From an uncultured Nitrospira sp. (lineage in GTDB: Bacteria; Nitrospirota; Nitrospiria; Nitrospirales; Nitrospiraceae), in the NCBI GenBank assembly GCA_902500775.1, contig CABVRZ010000025.1, positions 1 to 64,000 of the forward strand: DNA of 64,000 bases. Reading direction: 5' to 3'. This document shows positions 1 to 9,928 of the stretch, in pieces. The notes beneath the pieces were generated by a model, which saw only the letters and a program-made list of their open reading frames with translations, had not been told where the DNA came from and made no database searches. A program made the translations under genes and the position numbers. Numbering within the stretch: position 1 is the first letter of the stretch; each line of letters begins with the position of its first letter.

Positions 1-3000
1 GAGTAAATCCGGTACGAACCGGTTCCCAGGGACCACGGGCCCCGATCCCGCCGTCCTCCGCCTTGGTGATACGGATGAGACATTCCTTCGGAACCGTATT
101 GATCGCGTGGTGATCGACCTGATAACCCCATTTAAACTTCCAAGCAATTGCGTGTTTGCCAGGAAGCGAGTCGGTCTGGTGCATCGGCATGAGCCAGTTT
201 CTGGTAAATGACTGTTGGGCCCCATACCGGAAGTTCGACTGATATCCCGTGTCGATGGCAATGGCGCGTCCATCCGGCCTGGTCTCGTGTCCTTTGACCG
301 ACTTTGGCGTGGAGACATACGGTGCATGCTTCGCCATGGTCACATGGTACGGATAAGCCGGGTTGTATTTCGCCCGGATCATGAGGCGCGCGACTTTGTA
401 GTAGGGATCGCTCGGTTTCCAGCCACGATAAGGGCGATCCACCGGGTTTCCGTCGACGTAGACATAGTCGCCGTCGTTGATACCACGGTCCTTCGCGGCC
501 TGTGGGTTGATGTGGATCTGGTGTTCACCGACTCCGGGAGTCCGCTTATCCATACGGTAAGGATCTCCGAAGTTCGACTCATAAATCTGTACCCAGTCGT
601 TCACTGACCATTGGCTATGAACTCGGTGACGTGTTTTCGGTGTGACACAGTAGAACTGATACCCCTTCTCCCACAATGGGTTTGAATGTCGCACAATTTC
701 ATGCCATGACAACTTGATGTTACGAACGGTCTTATCGTCATGGTGCTGCGCGGTGATGGGAATACCATAGTCGTCGGGACGGCAATACGGATTTGTCGTG
801 AAGATCGCATTCGGCAGATACGGTGTCGCCTCCGGTCCCTCACGATGGGAGATAAAATTCTCGCCATATTCGATCGCTTCCGGTTCGATACGGTAATTCT
901 CGTACCGACCGCTGCGGGTCCACATTGGCTTCGACTCGTTGGTTTCCTCCCAGAACGGATGCCGCGGATAGGTCCGTACCATGACCATCCATCCCTTTTC
1001 CGACTTCAACATGACGTCTGCTGAGTAGCCATAGAAGGTGCTGGACGCATCGAGCATGCGCTGCGCATAGACGTCCACACGGTTGGCGTAGACCATGGCG
1101 AAGTAGTCCTTCATACGCTTGTCGCCGGTCATCTCGGACAGTTTTGCAGCAACACCGGCAAAGGTGTCGAGGTCGTTCCGAGTGTCATACAACGGTCTGA
1201 TTCCACCCTTCCAAATTTGGACCCATGGGTTGGAAACCGTGATCGTCATCTCCGGATAGGTAAACTCCATCCAGGAGTTACACGCAAAGGCAATATCATT
1301 ATGATTCACATCGGACGTCATTTCGATGTCCTGCGTGATCAGGGTCTCGATGTTCGGATCTACGTTGCGCACCATGTCGTAGTGGTGCTTGGCATTGTTG
1401 AGCACGTTGACGTTCACGACCCAGCGGAATTTACTCGGGGTCGGCATGTGGGTTTTGCCGGTAAAGACCTTACGCCCATACTTCGGGGTATTCACGATCA
1501 AGGCTGTATCCCCGTGGTTCCAATACCCAACCTCCTCGCCGTAGTAGTAGGACTTGGTCTTGATTTCTTTTCCATGGGCATTCGGATCCAGCGTGATGTT
1601 GAACGGGTCTTCACCGGTATGAACCGCGATACCTGCCCCTGACCAAGGAGTTGCAGTCCAAGCGCCAGCTTTGTAGTTACCAGCCCAGGTATGCTGCCCG
1701 GTACCGAACTTACCGACGTTACCGGTAATGATGAGCACCATGGCCGCTGCACGACCGTTCGGGGTCATGTGGAAATAGTGCGTCACGCCTTCTCCGTTGT
1801 GAATCGCGGCTGGCTTAATCGTACCCGAGTCACGGGCCCAGCGGACAATGAGGTCCTTTGGAGTCCGGCAGATCTGGTGCGTGGTATCCAAATCGTAGTC
1901 TTGGAAATGCACGAGATACATCTGCCACACCGGCATCGCGTCAATTTCACGACCGTTCAACAACTTGACCCGGTAGGTTCCGTTGAGTGCTGCATCGATT
2001 CCGCTATTGATATAGTGCCATCCAACTTGTTCACGATGGAGCGGGACGGCCTGCTTCTTGTTCAAATCCCACACCATCATACCGCCAAGCCGTTCGACAT
2101 CTTGCGGCTTCAGAGCTTGAATCCGCCCTGAATAGCTCTTGGAGAAATCAGGGAACTTATAATCCGCTACGACGTCCCGAGGATCGAGGTATTGAAGAGT
2201 ATCCGTGCGCACCAAAATTGGGGCATCGGTAAACTGCTTTAGGAAGTCCACGTCATGCATATTTTCGTCGATGATGATTTTCATGGCTCCCATGAAGAGA
2301 GCGCCGTCTGACTGTGGACGGAGAGGCATCCAGTAGTCGGCTCGATAGGCCGTTGGATTGTATTCCGGCGTGATGACAACCACGCGCGCACCACGCTCAA
2401 TGCACTCCAGCTTCCAGTGCGCCTCAGGCATCTTATTCTCAACGAAGTTCTTTCCCCAGCTGGTGTTCAGCTTGGAAAAACGCATGTCCGAGAGATCGAT
2501 ATCCGAGCCTTGAACCCCGGACCAAAACGGCTGTGATGGGTTCTGATCTCCATGCCAGGTATAATTCGACCAATAACGACCACCCTGCGCTTGCTCCGGA
2601 CTGACCTTCCGAATCCAGGTGTCCAACAACGCATTGATCCCACCGTTCATGCGGGTGTTGCCCATTTTACCGATGATGCCGAGAACTGGCATTCCGGCAC
2701 GATGCTTAAAGCACCGCGTCCCGGCCCCCTTCATCATTTCGATCATCTCAGGCGCATAACCCTGTTCGCGCAATCTTCTAGCTCCAGCCTCGCCGGAATA
2801 GCGCGTTGCAATAATGATCATGGCCTTTGCAGCATAGGTAAAGGCTGTGTCCCAGGAGACACGGAGCATATCGTCCAAAAACCGGCTGTCGAATTTGTAC
2901 TTGCGTTTGGTTTCAGGCGTTAGCTCGGGTGATCCATCGTCCATCCACTGCTTCCAGCCCTTTCGCATGAGCGGGCCCTTAAGCCGGTAAGGACCGTATA

Positions 3001-3373
3001 CACGGCGATGGAACGTAAAGCCCTTCAAGCACATGCGCGGGTTATGCGCAAAAGTCCCACGATTCCCATAGAGGTCTTCGTAGGTTTGATGGTCATAGTT
3101 CTGCTCCACACGCATGACCACGCCGTTTCGGACAAAGGCTCGAACGCGGCAGGCATGGGTGTCATTGGGAGAGCAGACCCACGTAAAGGATGAATCGTAA
3201 CGATATTGGTCGTGGTAGACACGCTCCCATGACCGGTCCGGATAATCACCCAGCGGATTTCCGACCTCGATCACCGGTTGGAGCGCCGTCAATGCCAGGA
3301 CTTTGTCCGCCACGGCTGCGGCAGCAACCGTACCGACAGAGACCTTTAGAAATTGTCGACGTGACAAGAACAT
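1..3373 (-). CDS. nxrA: Nitrite oxidoreductase alpha subunit NxrA (3' end cut by window)
   Basis: Molybdenum catalytic subunit of nitrite oxidoreductase, which oxidises nitrite to nitrate and feeds electrons to respiration; in Nitrospira it acts on the periplasmic side of the membrane. My minus-strand reading starts at the ATG at 3373, with GAGGAGG just upstream, and stays open for about 1124 codons to the window edge, so only a short C-terminus is missing by comparison with known Nitrospira NxrA. The N-terminus reads MFLSRRQFLK, a textbook Tat motif. Cys67, Asp71, Cys75 and Cys115 lie where the N-terminal Fe-S cluster ligands of the NarG/type II DMSO reductase family sit. A WHGDQNP segment further on aligns with the region that carries the Mo-binding Asp in NarG. 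No partner gene (nxrB) is in the window; it would lie to the left. Confidence 0.95.
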   Translation of the reverse strand, partial: MFLSRRQFLKVSVGTVAAAAVADKVLALTALQPVIEVGNPLGDYPDRSWERVYHDQYRYDSSFTWVCSPNDTHACRVRAFVRNGVVMRVEQNYDHQTYEDLYGNRGTFAHNPRMCLKGFTFHRRVYGPYRLKGPLMRKGWKQWMDDGSPELTPETKRKYKFDSRFLDDMLRVSWDTAFTYAAKAMIIIATRYSGEAGARRLREQGYAPEMIEMMKGAGTRCFKHRAGMPVLGIIGKMGNTRMNGGINALLDTWIRKVSPEQAQGGRYWSNYTWHGDQNPSQPFWSGVQGSDIDLSDMRFSKLNTSWGKNFVENKMPEAHWKLECIERGARVVVITPEYNPTAYRADYWMPLRPQSDGALFMGAMKIIIDENMHDVDFLKQFTDAPILVRTDTLQYLDPRDVVADYKFPDFSKSYSGRIQALKPQDVERLGGMMVWDLNKKQAVPLHREQVGWHYINSGIDAALNGTYRVKLLNGREIDAMPVWQMYLVHFQDYDLDTTHQICRTPKDLIVRWARDSGTIKPAAIHNGEGVTHYFHMTPNGRAAAMVLIITGNVGKFGTGQHTWAGNYKAGAWTATPWSGAGIAVHTGEDPFNITLDPNAHGKEIKTKSYYYGEEVGYWNHGDTALIVNTPKYGRKVFTGKTHMPTPSKFRWVVNVNVLNNAKHHYDMVRNVDPNIETLITQDIEMTSDVNHNDIAFACNSWMEFTYPEMTITVSNPWVQIWKGGIRPLYDTRNDLDTFAGVAAKLSEMTGDKRMKDYFAMVYANRVDVYAQRMLDASSTFYGYSADVMLKSEKGWMVMVRTYPRHPFWEETNESKPMWTRSGRYENYRIEPEAIEYGENFISHREGPEATPYLPNAIFTTNPYCRPDDYGIPITAQHHDDKTVRNIKLSWHEIVRHSNPLWEKGYQFYCVTPKTRHRVHSQWSVNDWVQIYESNFGDPYRMDKRTPGVGEHQIHINPQAAKDRGINDGDYVYVDGNPVDRPYRGWKPSDPYYKVARLMIRAKYNPAYPYHVTMAKHAPYVSTPKSVKGHETRPDGRAIAIDTGYQSNFRYGAQQSFTRNWLMPMHQTDSLPGKHAIAWKFKWGYQVDHHAINTVPKECLIRITKAEDGGIGARGPWEPVRTGFT

Positions 3374-3858
3374 CGTAAATACCTCCTCACATAATGTGAA
3401 CTTGAACAAATCTTTTCTTAATCTAGTGATTCCCTTTATCTTTTCTTGTCTTAGCCTTCAGTTCAGATGTTGATCTCACGCAGGTAGACCGAAAAATAAG
3501 CCGCACATGCACCACCATGGCTGAAACTTCTCACCACGAATGGTTCGCAAGATTCAAACCAGAAATATTTGTGCACAGCTTTCACCGAGAAATTAAACCT
3601 AACTCATTCATAATTCTATTATTTATTGGCGTTGATGGACTTTGAATATTCGGCCAAGACATCATCTTTATGTGAGTAGTTTACGTAGCATGACTATTGA
3701 CCTGATAACGAAAATTCATTCGATTAAAATTCACAAGCCGCTGAAATATAAATTGAGTTTTACAAATATGGCGCACAGAGCTTTGCCATGTTACTAATTT
3801 GTAACTGTCGATGGTTAAGGAATCGGATTTTCTCTTTGCGCTGTGTGGGAATCGTGGC
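3374..3858. other. AT-rich intergenic region upstream of nxrA
   Basis: About 485 bases without a convincing gene, clearly more AT-rich than the flanks. It must contain the nxrA promoter (reading left) and leads into the tRNA-Gly promoter (reading right). I find no convincing -10/-35 or activator palindrome for nxrA. Its nxrA-proximal end carries the ribosome-binding sequence at 3381-3390. Confidence 0.6.
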
Positions 3859-3887
3859 TTGACAGTAGCGGGAGAGGTCAGTACACT
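3859..3887 (+). promoter_or_regulatory. Sigma-70 type promoter of tRNA-Gly
   Basis: TTGACA at 3859-3864, exactly 17 bases, then TACACT at 3882-3887, with the tRNA 5' end 21 bases further on. The spacing and hexamers match the housekeeping promoter consensus almost perfectly. Confidence 0.8.
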
Positions 3888-3907
3888 CCGCTCCTGGTTT
3901 TTCGCGA

Positions 3908-3982
3908 GCGGGAATAGCTCAGTGGTAGAGCATCGCCTTGCCAAGGCGAGGGTCGAGGGTTCAAATCCCTTTTCCCGCTCCA
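3908..3982 (+). tRNA. tRNA-Gly (GCC)
   Basis: Complete cloverleaf: acceptor GCGGGAA pairs with TTCCCGC, D-arm GCTCAGTGGTAGAGC, anticodon stem-loop CGCCTTGCCAAGGCG with anticodon GCC, T-arm GAGGGTTCAAATCCCTT, and an encoded CCA at 3980-3982. A good promoter lies directly upstream. Confidence 0.97.
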
Positions 3983-4069
3983 AGTATTGCCTGGCCGTTC
4001 TTCATAACCCTTCACTTGACGCCTCGATATCACTTCAGTCCAGGATGTGGGGGGCCCACTCTGTTACCC

Positions 4070-6289
4070 TTACGGTTTTGGAAGTTCCAATAGACGGCAG
4101 AGGTAGCCTTCGGCCTGTTTCACATCCTCGGAGGTGAGCGGAATGTGACCGAATCTGGTTCGGCAGTACAGCTCTGTGATTAGTGCCACTGCAGAATGGG
4201 CTTCCCTCCAGCGTGTGCGAGTGATCTCGACCAACTCAAGTGGTGCAATAGCTGTAGAGCTTGAAAAACCCTGCCCGGTCAGATAGGTGCGCATGCGGCG
4301 ATAGAGTTGCGCGATGACCTGTTCGTCGCTGTGGGTCATTTTCCAGAAACTTGTGGTCGCCCATGGTTGGCTCCGACCCAGCCAGAAGGCCATGGCAAGA
4401 CCTATCATTACAATGCCGAGGATCTCTCCCAGCAACCCAATTCTGACCTGAGACATATCGTGGGTCACCATTCCACTCAGGACTGCCATGAAGCTGCCGA
4501 ACAGTGCTGTCACAGAATCCAGCGCCTTGGTTTGAACCGAAAGGCCTTCGGCCTTGAATTCTCGAACGACGGCAAGCTGATCTGCAGCGCTATACTGCAC
4601 GAACAACCGGTTCCACTGGAGCCTGATGTTATCCATCATGGGTCCAAACACCTGCCAGACCGGGCCTCCAGCCGCTGGATTGTCTTCGGTGGGAGTTGGA
4701 TCCATCCTAATCCACCCGGAATACGGTAGATACACTTCAACCCACGCATGGGCATCCTGCTGTCTGACGACGTAGTAATTTCCGTAGTCGTTCCATTCCG
4801 TGGCCATGAAGCCTGTCACCAGACGAGCGGGAACCCCAATAGTTCGAAGCATAATGACCATCGCCGTGGCATAGTGCTCGCAATACCCAGTTTTTCTTGA
4901 GAAGAGAAATTCTTCGAGCGGTTGCTGCTGCTCGGCAAGCGGCGCATCCAGACTGTATCGATAGTTGCTGGTTAAGTGCGTTTGTATCGCCGTAGCCTTT
5001 TCGTACGCATTGCGTTGCCTCTGCGTCACTTCCTCTGCCAGCGTGGTGATACGGTCTGACTGAAGCGGGAGTTGGAGATAATGCCTGACCAATGTTTCAG
5101 GATACTGGCTGGGCTCGTACCCAAAATCCGACGGCACCAACACCGTGGGACGAGACACGACGGTATATTCGATGCGGGATGAGCTCGGGAAGGGCAGATA
5201 GACCGCACCGGTGTCATCGAAGAAGAGACTGGGGAACGTTCCGCTCACCCCTTCGATAAACGGTGCGGCAAACAGCACCGACGTATCCAGTGGTTCAAGG
5301 AGGATTTTCTGCTGTATCGCTTCACCACGCTGGACCCGCGCGACCGCTTGTTTCCCCCGAAACACGAAGGTGCCAGGGCTTTCCTCAATAAGACTCCGTC
5401 GGTGGCTTAGCTGGTTCGTCCACACCTTGCCGTCGTACCGGTCAAAGGAAACCCCTCGCAGATACAGGGGCCTACTGTCACGCGACGGGCTCTTGGGCAA
5501 CTCGACTCGCATTACGATACTGGGGTCGCGCTTGATCGTTCCGATCGAGCCTAAGTTCACCCGATCGGAAAACCCTGATGTGCGTATATTTTCCCCAAAT
5601 CCCTTCTGGTATACCCCCGCAGTAACCCGTGGGATGGTGAAGAAAATTATCACCGTGATGAGGAACGCCCCGCCAGCCAACCCATTCGCCATCCAGAAAA
5701 AGCGCGGCGAAACCCGGTTGCTCTCTTCGTAATACTCCTGTTGAATGGGCATGACCATCCCAACGTCGCCGCTCACCTCCGAATGTTTGGTCAACTGAAA
5801 TAGCAGCAGAGTCCAGACCCCGGCGAGCAGGTAGACCGAAAAGATCGGGAAGAACCACAGATCCGTCGTGAGGGATCCTGCGGCGAGAATGGCAACGAGA
5901 CTGATCGCATAAAGATGCAGATAGTCACGACGGAGTCGGAGGTTGAAGAGTTTGATGACCAACAAGATCATCAGAAAGTGGAGGCCAGCTGGAAGCAGAT
6001 CGCCAGAGATCCACAAGAGGTCAATCCAAAATCCCGAGAACCCGCCGAGCACGATCAGATTCCACCCAATGGCTGAAACAGGCATCTGCATGGTGAATCG
6101 CTCGACCGATTTGATTCCGATGTTTCGCAGAAGCACGGCGATCAGCGTTGCGCCGGTCAGTGCGGCCAGCCACTCTGGCAGACCGGCTCCCAGCGTCAAT
6201 CCGATGAAGGACGCTGACGCCAGCAACATGGAGGTCAGGTGAAGGGCCTGGCTAATCGGCATGAGCTGCTCCAGAAATGAGTTCCCCAT
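4070..6289 (-). CDS. TgpA-like transglutaminase membrane protein (DUF3488/transglutaminase)
   Basis: Large inner-membrane protein, about 739 aa from the chosen ATG at 6289; a longer reading to 6370 would overlap the upstream gene by 119 bases instead of 38. The N-terminal 200 residues form several hydrophobic segments, followed by a long soluble region with a transglutaminase-like core: Cys in TGYCEHYATAM (about residue 470), His in DAHAWVEVY and Asp in RMDPTP form the Cys-His-Asp triad. Another membrane segment and a cytoplasmic tail follow. This matches the TgpA/DUF3488 family. It is last in a MoxR-DUF58-transglutaminase operon, a very common trio whose cellular substrate is mostly unknown; the AAA protein presumably acts as chaperone for the pair. 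Confidence 0.88.
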   Translation of the reverse strand: MGNSFLEQLMPISQALHLTSMLLASASFIGLTLGAGLPEWLAALTGATLIAVLLRNIGIKSVERFTMQMPVSAIGWNLIVLGGFSGFWIDLLWISGDLLPAGLHFLMILLVIKLFNLRLRRDYLHLYAISLVAILAAGSLTTDLWFFPIFSVYLLAGVWTLLLFQLTKHSEVSGDVGMVMPIQQEYYEESNRVSPRFFWMANGLAGGAFLITVIIFFTIPRVTAGVYQKGFGENIRTSGFSDRVNLGSIGTIKRDPSIVMRVELPKSPSRDSRPLYLRGVSFDRYDGKVWTNQLSHRRSLIEESPGTFVFRGKQAVARVQRGEAIQQKILLEPLDTSVLFAAPFIEGVSGTFPSLFFDDTGAVYLPFPSSSRIEYTVVSRPTVLVPSDFGYEPSQYPETLVRHYLQLPLQSDRITTLAEEVTQRQRNAYEKATAIQTHLTSNYRYSLDAPLAEQQQPLEEFLFSRKTGYCEHYATAMVIMLRTIGVPARLVTGFMATEWNDYGNYYVVRQQDAHAWVEVYLPYSGWIRMDPTPTEDNPAAGGPVWQVFGPMMDNIRLQWNRLFVQYSAADQLAVVREFKAEGLSVQTKALDSVTALFGSFMAVLSGMVTHDMSQVRIGLLGEILGIVMIGLAMAFWLGRSQPWATTSFWKMTHSDEQVIAQLYRRMRTYLTGQGFSSSTAIAPLELVEITRTRWREAHSAVALITELYCRTRFGHIPLTSEDVKQAEGYLCRLLELPKP

Positions 6290-7373
6290 CGACGAAAACC
6301 CGCGGGAGTTCGGCTTCTCCATCTCTCGAATCAGACCAAGCCTGCACGAGAACCACCGTTCCTCCTTCATTGACTTCGAGGTATCCGCCTGGCCATTCGT
6401 CTTGCCTCATGGACATGGCGGTGGGAGCTGTTCGCTGGCAGAGCGCGAGCATGCGAAGCAGCTCGACGCGATGTGTGTCTCCTTGGCCAAACGAAGAACC
6501 CTCTGCGCCTATGCGCAATTGTAGGGAGTAACCCTGATGAGTCAGATGCTGAACTAACGAGGCGGCTAACGAGACCGCTCGCTCAAACAGAGCTTCGTGA
6601 CTTGCCGGTACGCTCGTTGAAACATGGATGATCGCGCGGCGTTGTTCCTCAGCTTCGGTCTCCCGAATGGTCAGTTGAGAGGTCCGTGCTGTTGTTGGCC
6701 AATGAATACTCCGAGAGTCATCTCCCGCGTGATACAGACGAAGATTGTACAGGTCACTGCCGTGTCCCCGCCGATGCACGCTCTGTTCATGCCCTGCAGT
6801 GCGCAGGCCACGTAGGAGACGCTCATGAATCGGCTGAAGCTCCGGACATACCAGGACCATGTCTTCCATCGGGAAGCACGTCCGCTTTGTGAAGAGCCCG
6901 AAGGGAAACTCCGTGCTGATTTGAACACCGCTTAGGCGCAATCGCCCCCGACGTATCGGAGTCAATTGGTAGGAGAGCAGCCGGCTCTCACCCGGAGGGA
7001 GGGCACGAATCTCCATAAGGGGTGAGATCACATGATCATCGCTGACATCACAGAGCCTCAGCGAAAAACTGGTTAATCGCGTTTTCCGATTTTTGACGAC
7101 GAGCCCTATGGTGACCGCAGTATTGGTAAAGAGGAGATCTGGCACATGTCGACGGAATTCGAGTCGCCGCAGACAGTACTCCGCCGCAATGCCTGATACC
7201 AGAATGAGGCTCAACATCATGGCCAGGAGGAGATAAAACAGGTTGTTCCCGGTATTGATGGCCGCGATGCCGATCGCCAGCGCGAAGATCAGAAATTGGA
7301 GCCCCTCTGATGTAATCCTCGTGGACCGATATCGGAGCATTCCACGGGCGAAGGACGGCAACTGAACCGACAT
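6252..7373 (-). CDS. DUF58 domain protein
   Basis: 373 aa. Two hydrophobic stretches near the N-terminus (about residues 25-65) precede a soluble part with the DUF58 hallmark around GHGSDLYNLRLYHAGDDSRSIHWPTTART, where an R-x-I-x-W segment sits ahead of a von Willebrand A-like fold. DUF58 proteins occur with MoxR ATPases and transglutaminase proteins, as here: the gene lies 42 bases after moxR and overlaps the transglutaminase gene. Exact function is unknown; the context suggests a membrane-associated, MoxR-activated complex. Confidence 0.88.
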   Translation of the reverse strand: MSVQLPSFARGMLRYRSTRITSEGLQFLIFALAIGIAAINTGNNLFYLLLAMMLSLILVSGIAAEYCLRRLEFRRHVPDLLFTNTAVTIGLVVKNRKTRLTSFSLRLCDVSDDHVISPLMEIRALPPGESRLLSYQLTPIRRGRLRLSGVQISTEFPFGLFTKRTCFPMEDMVLVCPELQPIHERLLRGLRTAGHEQSVHRRGHGSDLYNLRLYHAGDDSRSIHWPTTARTSQLTIRETEAEEQRRAIIHVSTSVPASHEALFERAVSLAASLVQHLTHQGYSLQLRIGAEGSSFGQGDTHRVELLRMLALCQRTAPTAMSMRQDEWPGGYLEVNEGGTVVLVQAWSDSRDGEAELPRVFVDGELISGAAHAD

Positions 7374-7415
7374 ATCCCACCAACTCGTTGAGGGCTAACC
7401 GACGACAGAACTGCG

Positions 7416-8357
7416 CTAGACAGGGACAGGAATCGAGTCGACCAAATCGCGAACGATGTGTTCGGCCTGTTCAAAACTTCGTTGGGGAAGGCCAGCCTGA
7501 CGTGCCACCATGATACGGTGAGAGAGAACGATCGGAGCAAGCTCTTTAATATCATCCGGCAGGCAATAGGTCCGCCCCCGCACAAACGCCAGGGCTTTTG
7601 CAGTCAGGCTTAACGCTAGCGCCCCTCTTGTGCTGACCCCGAGTGATAAGAGGTCGGACTGCCTGGTGCTCTGGACGATGGCCAGGAGATAGTCCGTTAA
7701 ACTTTCCTCCATAAAGACCTTGTCGACCTGGTTCTGAAGCTGGACGACTTCTTGTGCAGTCACAAGAGGGGACAACTCTTCGGCCGGGTGCAGGGACGAC
7801 GGTCGTTCTAGCACCTTCCTTTCTTCTTCCGGCGCTGGGTAGCCGATGCGCAGCCGCATCAAGAAGCGATCCAATTGTGACTCGGGAAGTGGAAAGGTTC
7901 CTTGATATTCTGCAGGGTTCTGCGTTGCAATGACCATAAATGGCGGGCTAAGTGGATAGGTCTTATTGTCGAACGAAATCTGTGCCTCGCTCATTGCCTC
8001 CAAGAGACTGCTCTGGGTTTTCGGCGTTGTACGATTGATTTCATCCGCCAGGACGATGTTCGCAAAAATGGGTCCAGGAATGAACTCAAACGCTTGCTTC
8101 TGTCGGTTGAAAATCGAAACCCCCACGATATCAGAAGGCAGCAGATCGCTTGTAAACTGGATTCGTTTGAACGAACAGTCCAGCGACCGTGCAAGACTAT
8201 GGGCCAGCGTGGTTTTGCCGACCCCTGGGACATCCTCGAGAAGGAGATGCCCACGAGCGAGCAGCGCGACGAGACTCATCTCGATAACATGGGGTTTCCC
8301 CTTGATAACCCGAGCAATGTTCTCCTGGACGGCCCGGATGGTCTCCGTTGAAGTCAT
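7416..8357 (-). CDS. MoxR-family AAA ATPase
   Basis: About 313 aa from ATG 8357; a TTG at 8423 would add 22 Pro/Ser-rich residues that look non-native. Walker A is GVGKTTLAH, Walker B is VLADEINRTTPK, and ATQNPAEYQGTFPLPESQLDRFLMR is the sensor 1 / arginine finger block typical of MoxR proteins. MoxR ATPases act as chaperones that activate or assemble metalloenzymes and envelope complexes. It leads the operon with the DUF58 and transglutaminase genes. The family assignment is secure; the client is unknown. Confidence 0.92.
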   Translation of the reverse strand: MTSTETIRAVQENIARVIKGKPHVIEMSLVALLARGHLLLEDVPGVGKTTLAHSLARSLDCSFKRIQFTSDLLPSDIVGVSIFNRQKQAFEFIPGPIFANIVLADEINRTTPKTQSSLLEAMSEAQISFDNKTYPLSPPFMVIATQNPAEYQGTFPLPESQLDRFLMRLRIGYPAPEEERKVLERPSSLHPAEELSPLVTAQEVVQLQNQVDKVFMEESLTDYLLAIVQSTRQSDLLSLGVSTRGALALSLTAKALAFVRGRTYCLPDDIKELAPIVLSHRIMVARQAGLPQRSFEQAEHIVRDLVDSIPVPV

Positions 8358-8500
8358 GATGGGATTTACGGTCTGCGATGGTGAGGGCGTAGGTGGTGAT
8401 TGGACACGCTCGAAGTCTAGCAAATGGTCCGGAAACGGTCAATAAATCACGTGTTTTGCACGTTGGCAACGTTACGCCACGGCCAACTTCTTCTTCTTTC

Positions 8501-9808
8501 CTAAGCAGGAATCAGCGTCACCAGCCAGGGAGGAACTTCTTCGGTCATGGCTGAAAACTTTCGTGCAGTACTGCTGGCCGGCATACCGGGAAAGATGGCG
8601 CCTCGGGTGATCCGGACATATCGAAAGGTGCTGTCGCGGTCATCCGTATGAAGAAATCCCGCAGAATCAGAACGTTTCTGCCTCAGGGGCGCGAGCTTGG
8701 CGAGGTCGATCGACTCACCGACGGGCAAGCTGGTGAGCGCCTCATAGATCTTGCCGAAAATCATGGGAAGGTTCTCCGGATGAAAAGCCTGGTCTTGAGG
8801 TCGGTACCGGGGGTCATCGAGCAGTTGCGCGAGAAGCTCCCAAAACACTTGCACATCGACCGATCCTAGTACACAGACGACCCCGCGCTGAGCAAGCAGC
8901 TTCAACAGCGCACGGGGACCGATCACGTCAAATTTCCATGAGGGGAAGAGAAGAGCGCGGTCACGATGTTGCACTTCAAGCGCAACCTCTTTCCCATAGC
9001 GAGTCTGCCGAAACGCCCCTCTGGTCCGCTCCAGATCTTGAGCAATCAGCACCTGTGACAGTCTCGTTGGCTCATAGGCAAAGGTGGGGCTGGCTGGCGC
9101 CCAACAGGTCGCAATCGTATAGCGAGGGGCAAGGGATCCTCGTTCATCCAATGCGCCAAGCTCAAACATGTCTTGATTCCCGAAGAAGGACAACGACAGG
9201 CCCTCGCGTTGCTGCAGCTTGTGAAGCCTTTCTGGCTCCACGTGAAGCGGACCACCCAATCGCGATCGTGGGTCGAGCCGATCGAGACAGTGGAGGATGA
9301 ATGGCCGATTCTCCTGGGTACAGCGCTGACCATACAGATCGACCAGCTCCTCTGCGAAGGACAGATCCCCGGCTCCGATGTCCAGTACGGACGCCACGTC
9401 GGCATGAGCCAAGAACTCGAATGGGTTCGTCAGCTGGCGCAGTTTCCCTTCGACCGCTTCACTCGACAGGCAAGTGGTCGGCCACTTTGAAGCCGGGGGA
9501 GGAACCAGTTGAAACCACACGCACAAGGCCCTGACCGCTTTAGCAGGAGGAAGTCCAGTTAGAGACTTCAGTGTTTCGCTGTTCAAGTCCTGAAGGCGTG
9601 ACGAGAGCGGTTGATCGAAGAGAGACAGGAGAACCTGCCTGACCACCTCCGGAAGATCCCTCCGCTGGATGGCATCGGACAGTTGGGCCATCGTGGAAGG
9701 CAGGGTGGAGCCCTCTACCAGTCGTTTTGAAGCCTCCCACTGGGCAGGTGCCTGGCGCGCACGACGACTGACTGCATGGCGAAATTCGGTAAGCTCGTCA
9801 GATGGCAT
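8501..9808 (-). CDS. Methyltransferase-like protein of unknown function
   Basis: 435 aa. I do not recognise the full-length family. The only clear signature is VLDIGAGDLSFAEEL at about residues 141-155, which resembles motif I of class I SAM-dependent methyltransferases, followed by LHCLDRLDP where motif II would place an acidic residue. The first 130 residues and the C-terminal half have no recognised motif. It is divergent from the ChaN-like gene and separated from moxR by about 140 bases, so it probably forms its own transcript. Confidence 0.65.
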   Translation of the reverse strand: MPSDELTEFRHAVSRRARQAPAQWEASKRLVEGSTLPSTMAQLSDAIQRRDLPEVVRQVLLSLFDQPLSSRLQDLNSETLKSLTGLPPAKAVRALCVWFQLVPPPASKWPTTCLSSEAVEGKLRQLTNPFEFLAHADVASVLDIGAGDLSFAEELVDLYGQRCTQENRPFILHCLDRLDPRSRLGGPLHVEPERLHKLQQREGLSLSFFGNQDMFELGALDERGSLAPRYTIATCWAPASPTFAYEPTRLSQVLIAQDLERTRGAFRQTRYGKEVALEVQHRDRALLFPSWKFDVIGPRALLKLLAQRGVVCVLGSVDVQVFWELLAQLLDDPRYRPQDQAFHPENLPMIFGKIYEALTSLPVGESIDLAKLAPLRQKRSDSAGFLHTDDRDSTFRYVRITRGAIFPGMPASSTARKFSAMTEEVPPWLVTLIPA

Positions 9809-9928
9809 CGGAAGTGGGACCGACCGTGCATGTTGGGACGTAAACGATCATGCAGCAGAATAGTGAGATCTCAACTTCATGGTCAAGTCCGCTTGTTCAG
9901 ACACACGCGGTATGGTAGGAGTGGTTTT

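Noticed and set aside
3500-3530. GG-N10-GC on the minus strand upstream of nxrA.
   Set aside because: Flanking bases do not match the sigma-54 consensus (TGGTGG.., TGTGC) and there is no upstream activator pair; chance match.
3681-4137. Open frames on both strands across tRNA-Gly (GNSSVVEHRLAKARVEG and GFEPSTLALARR).
   Set aside because: These are the standard spurious translations of tRNA genes; the tRNA explains the sequence.
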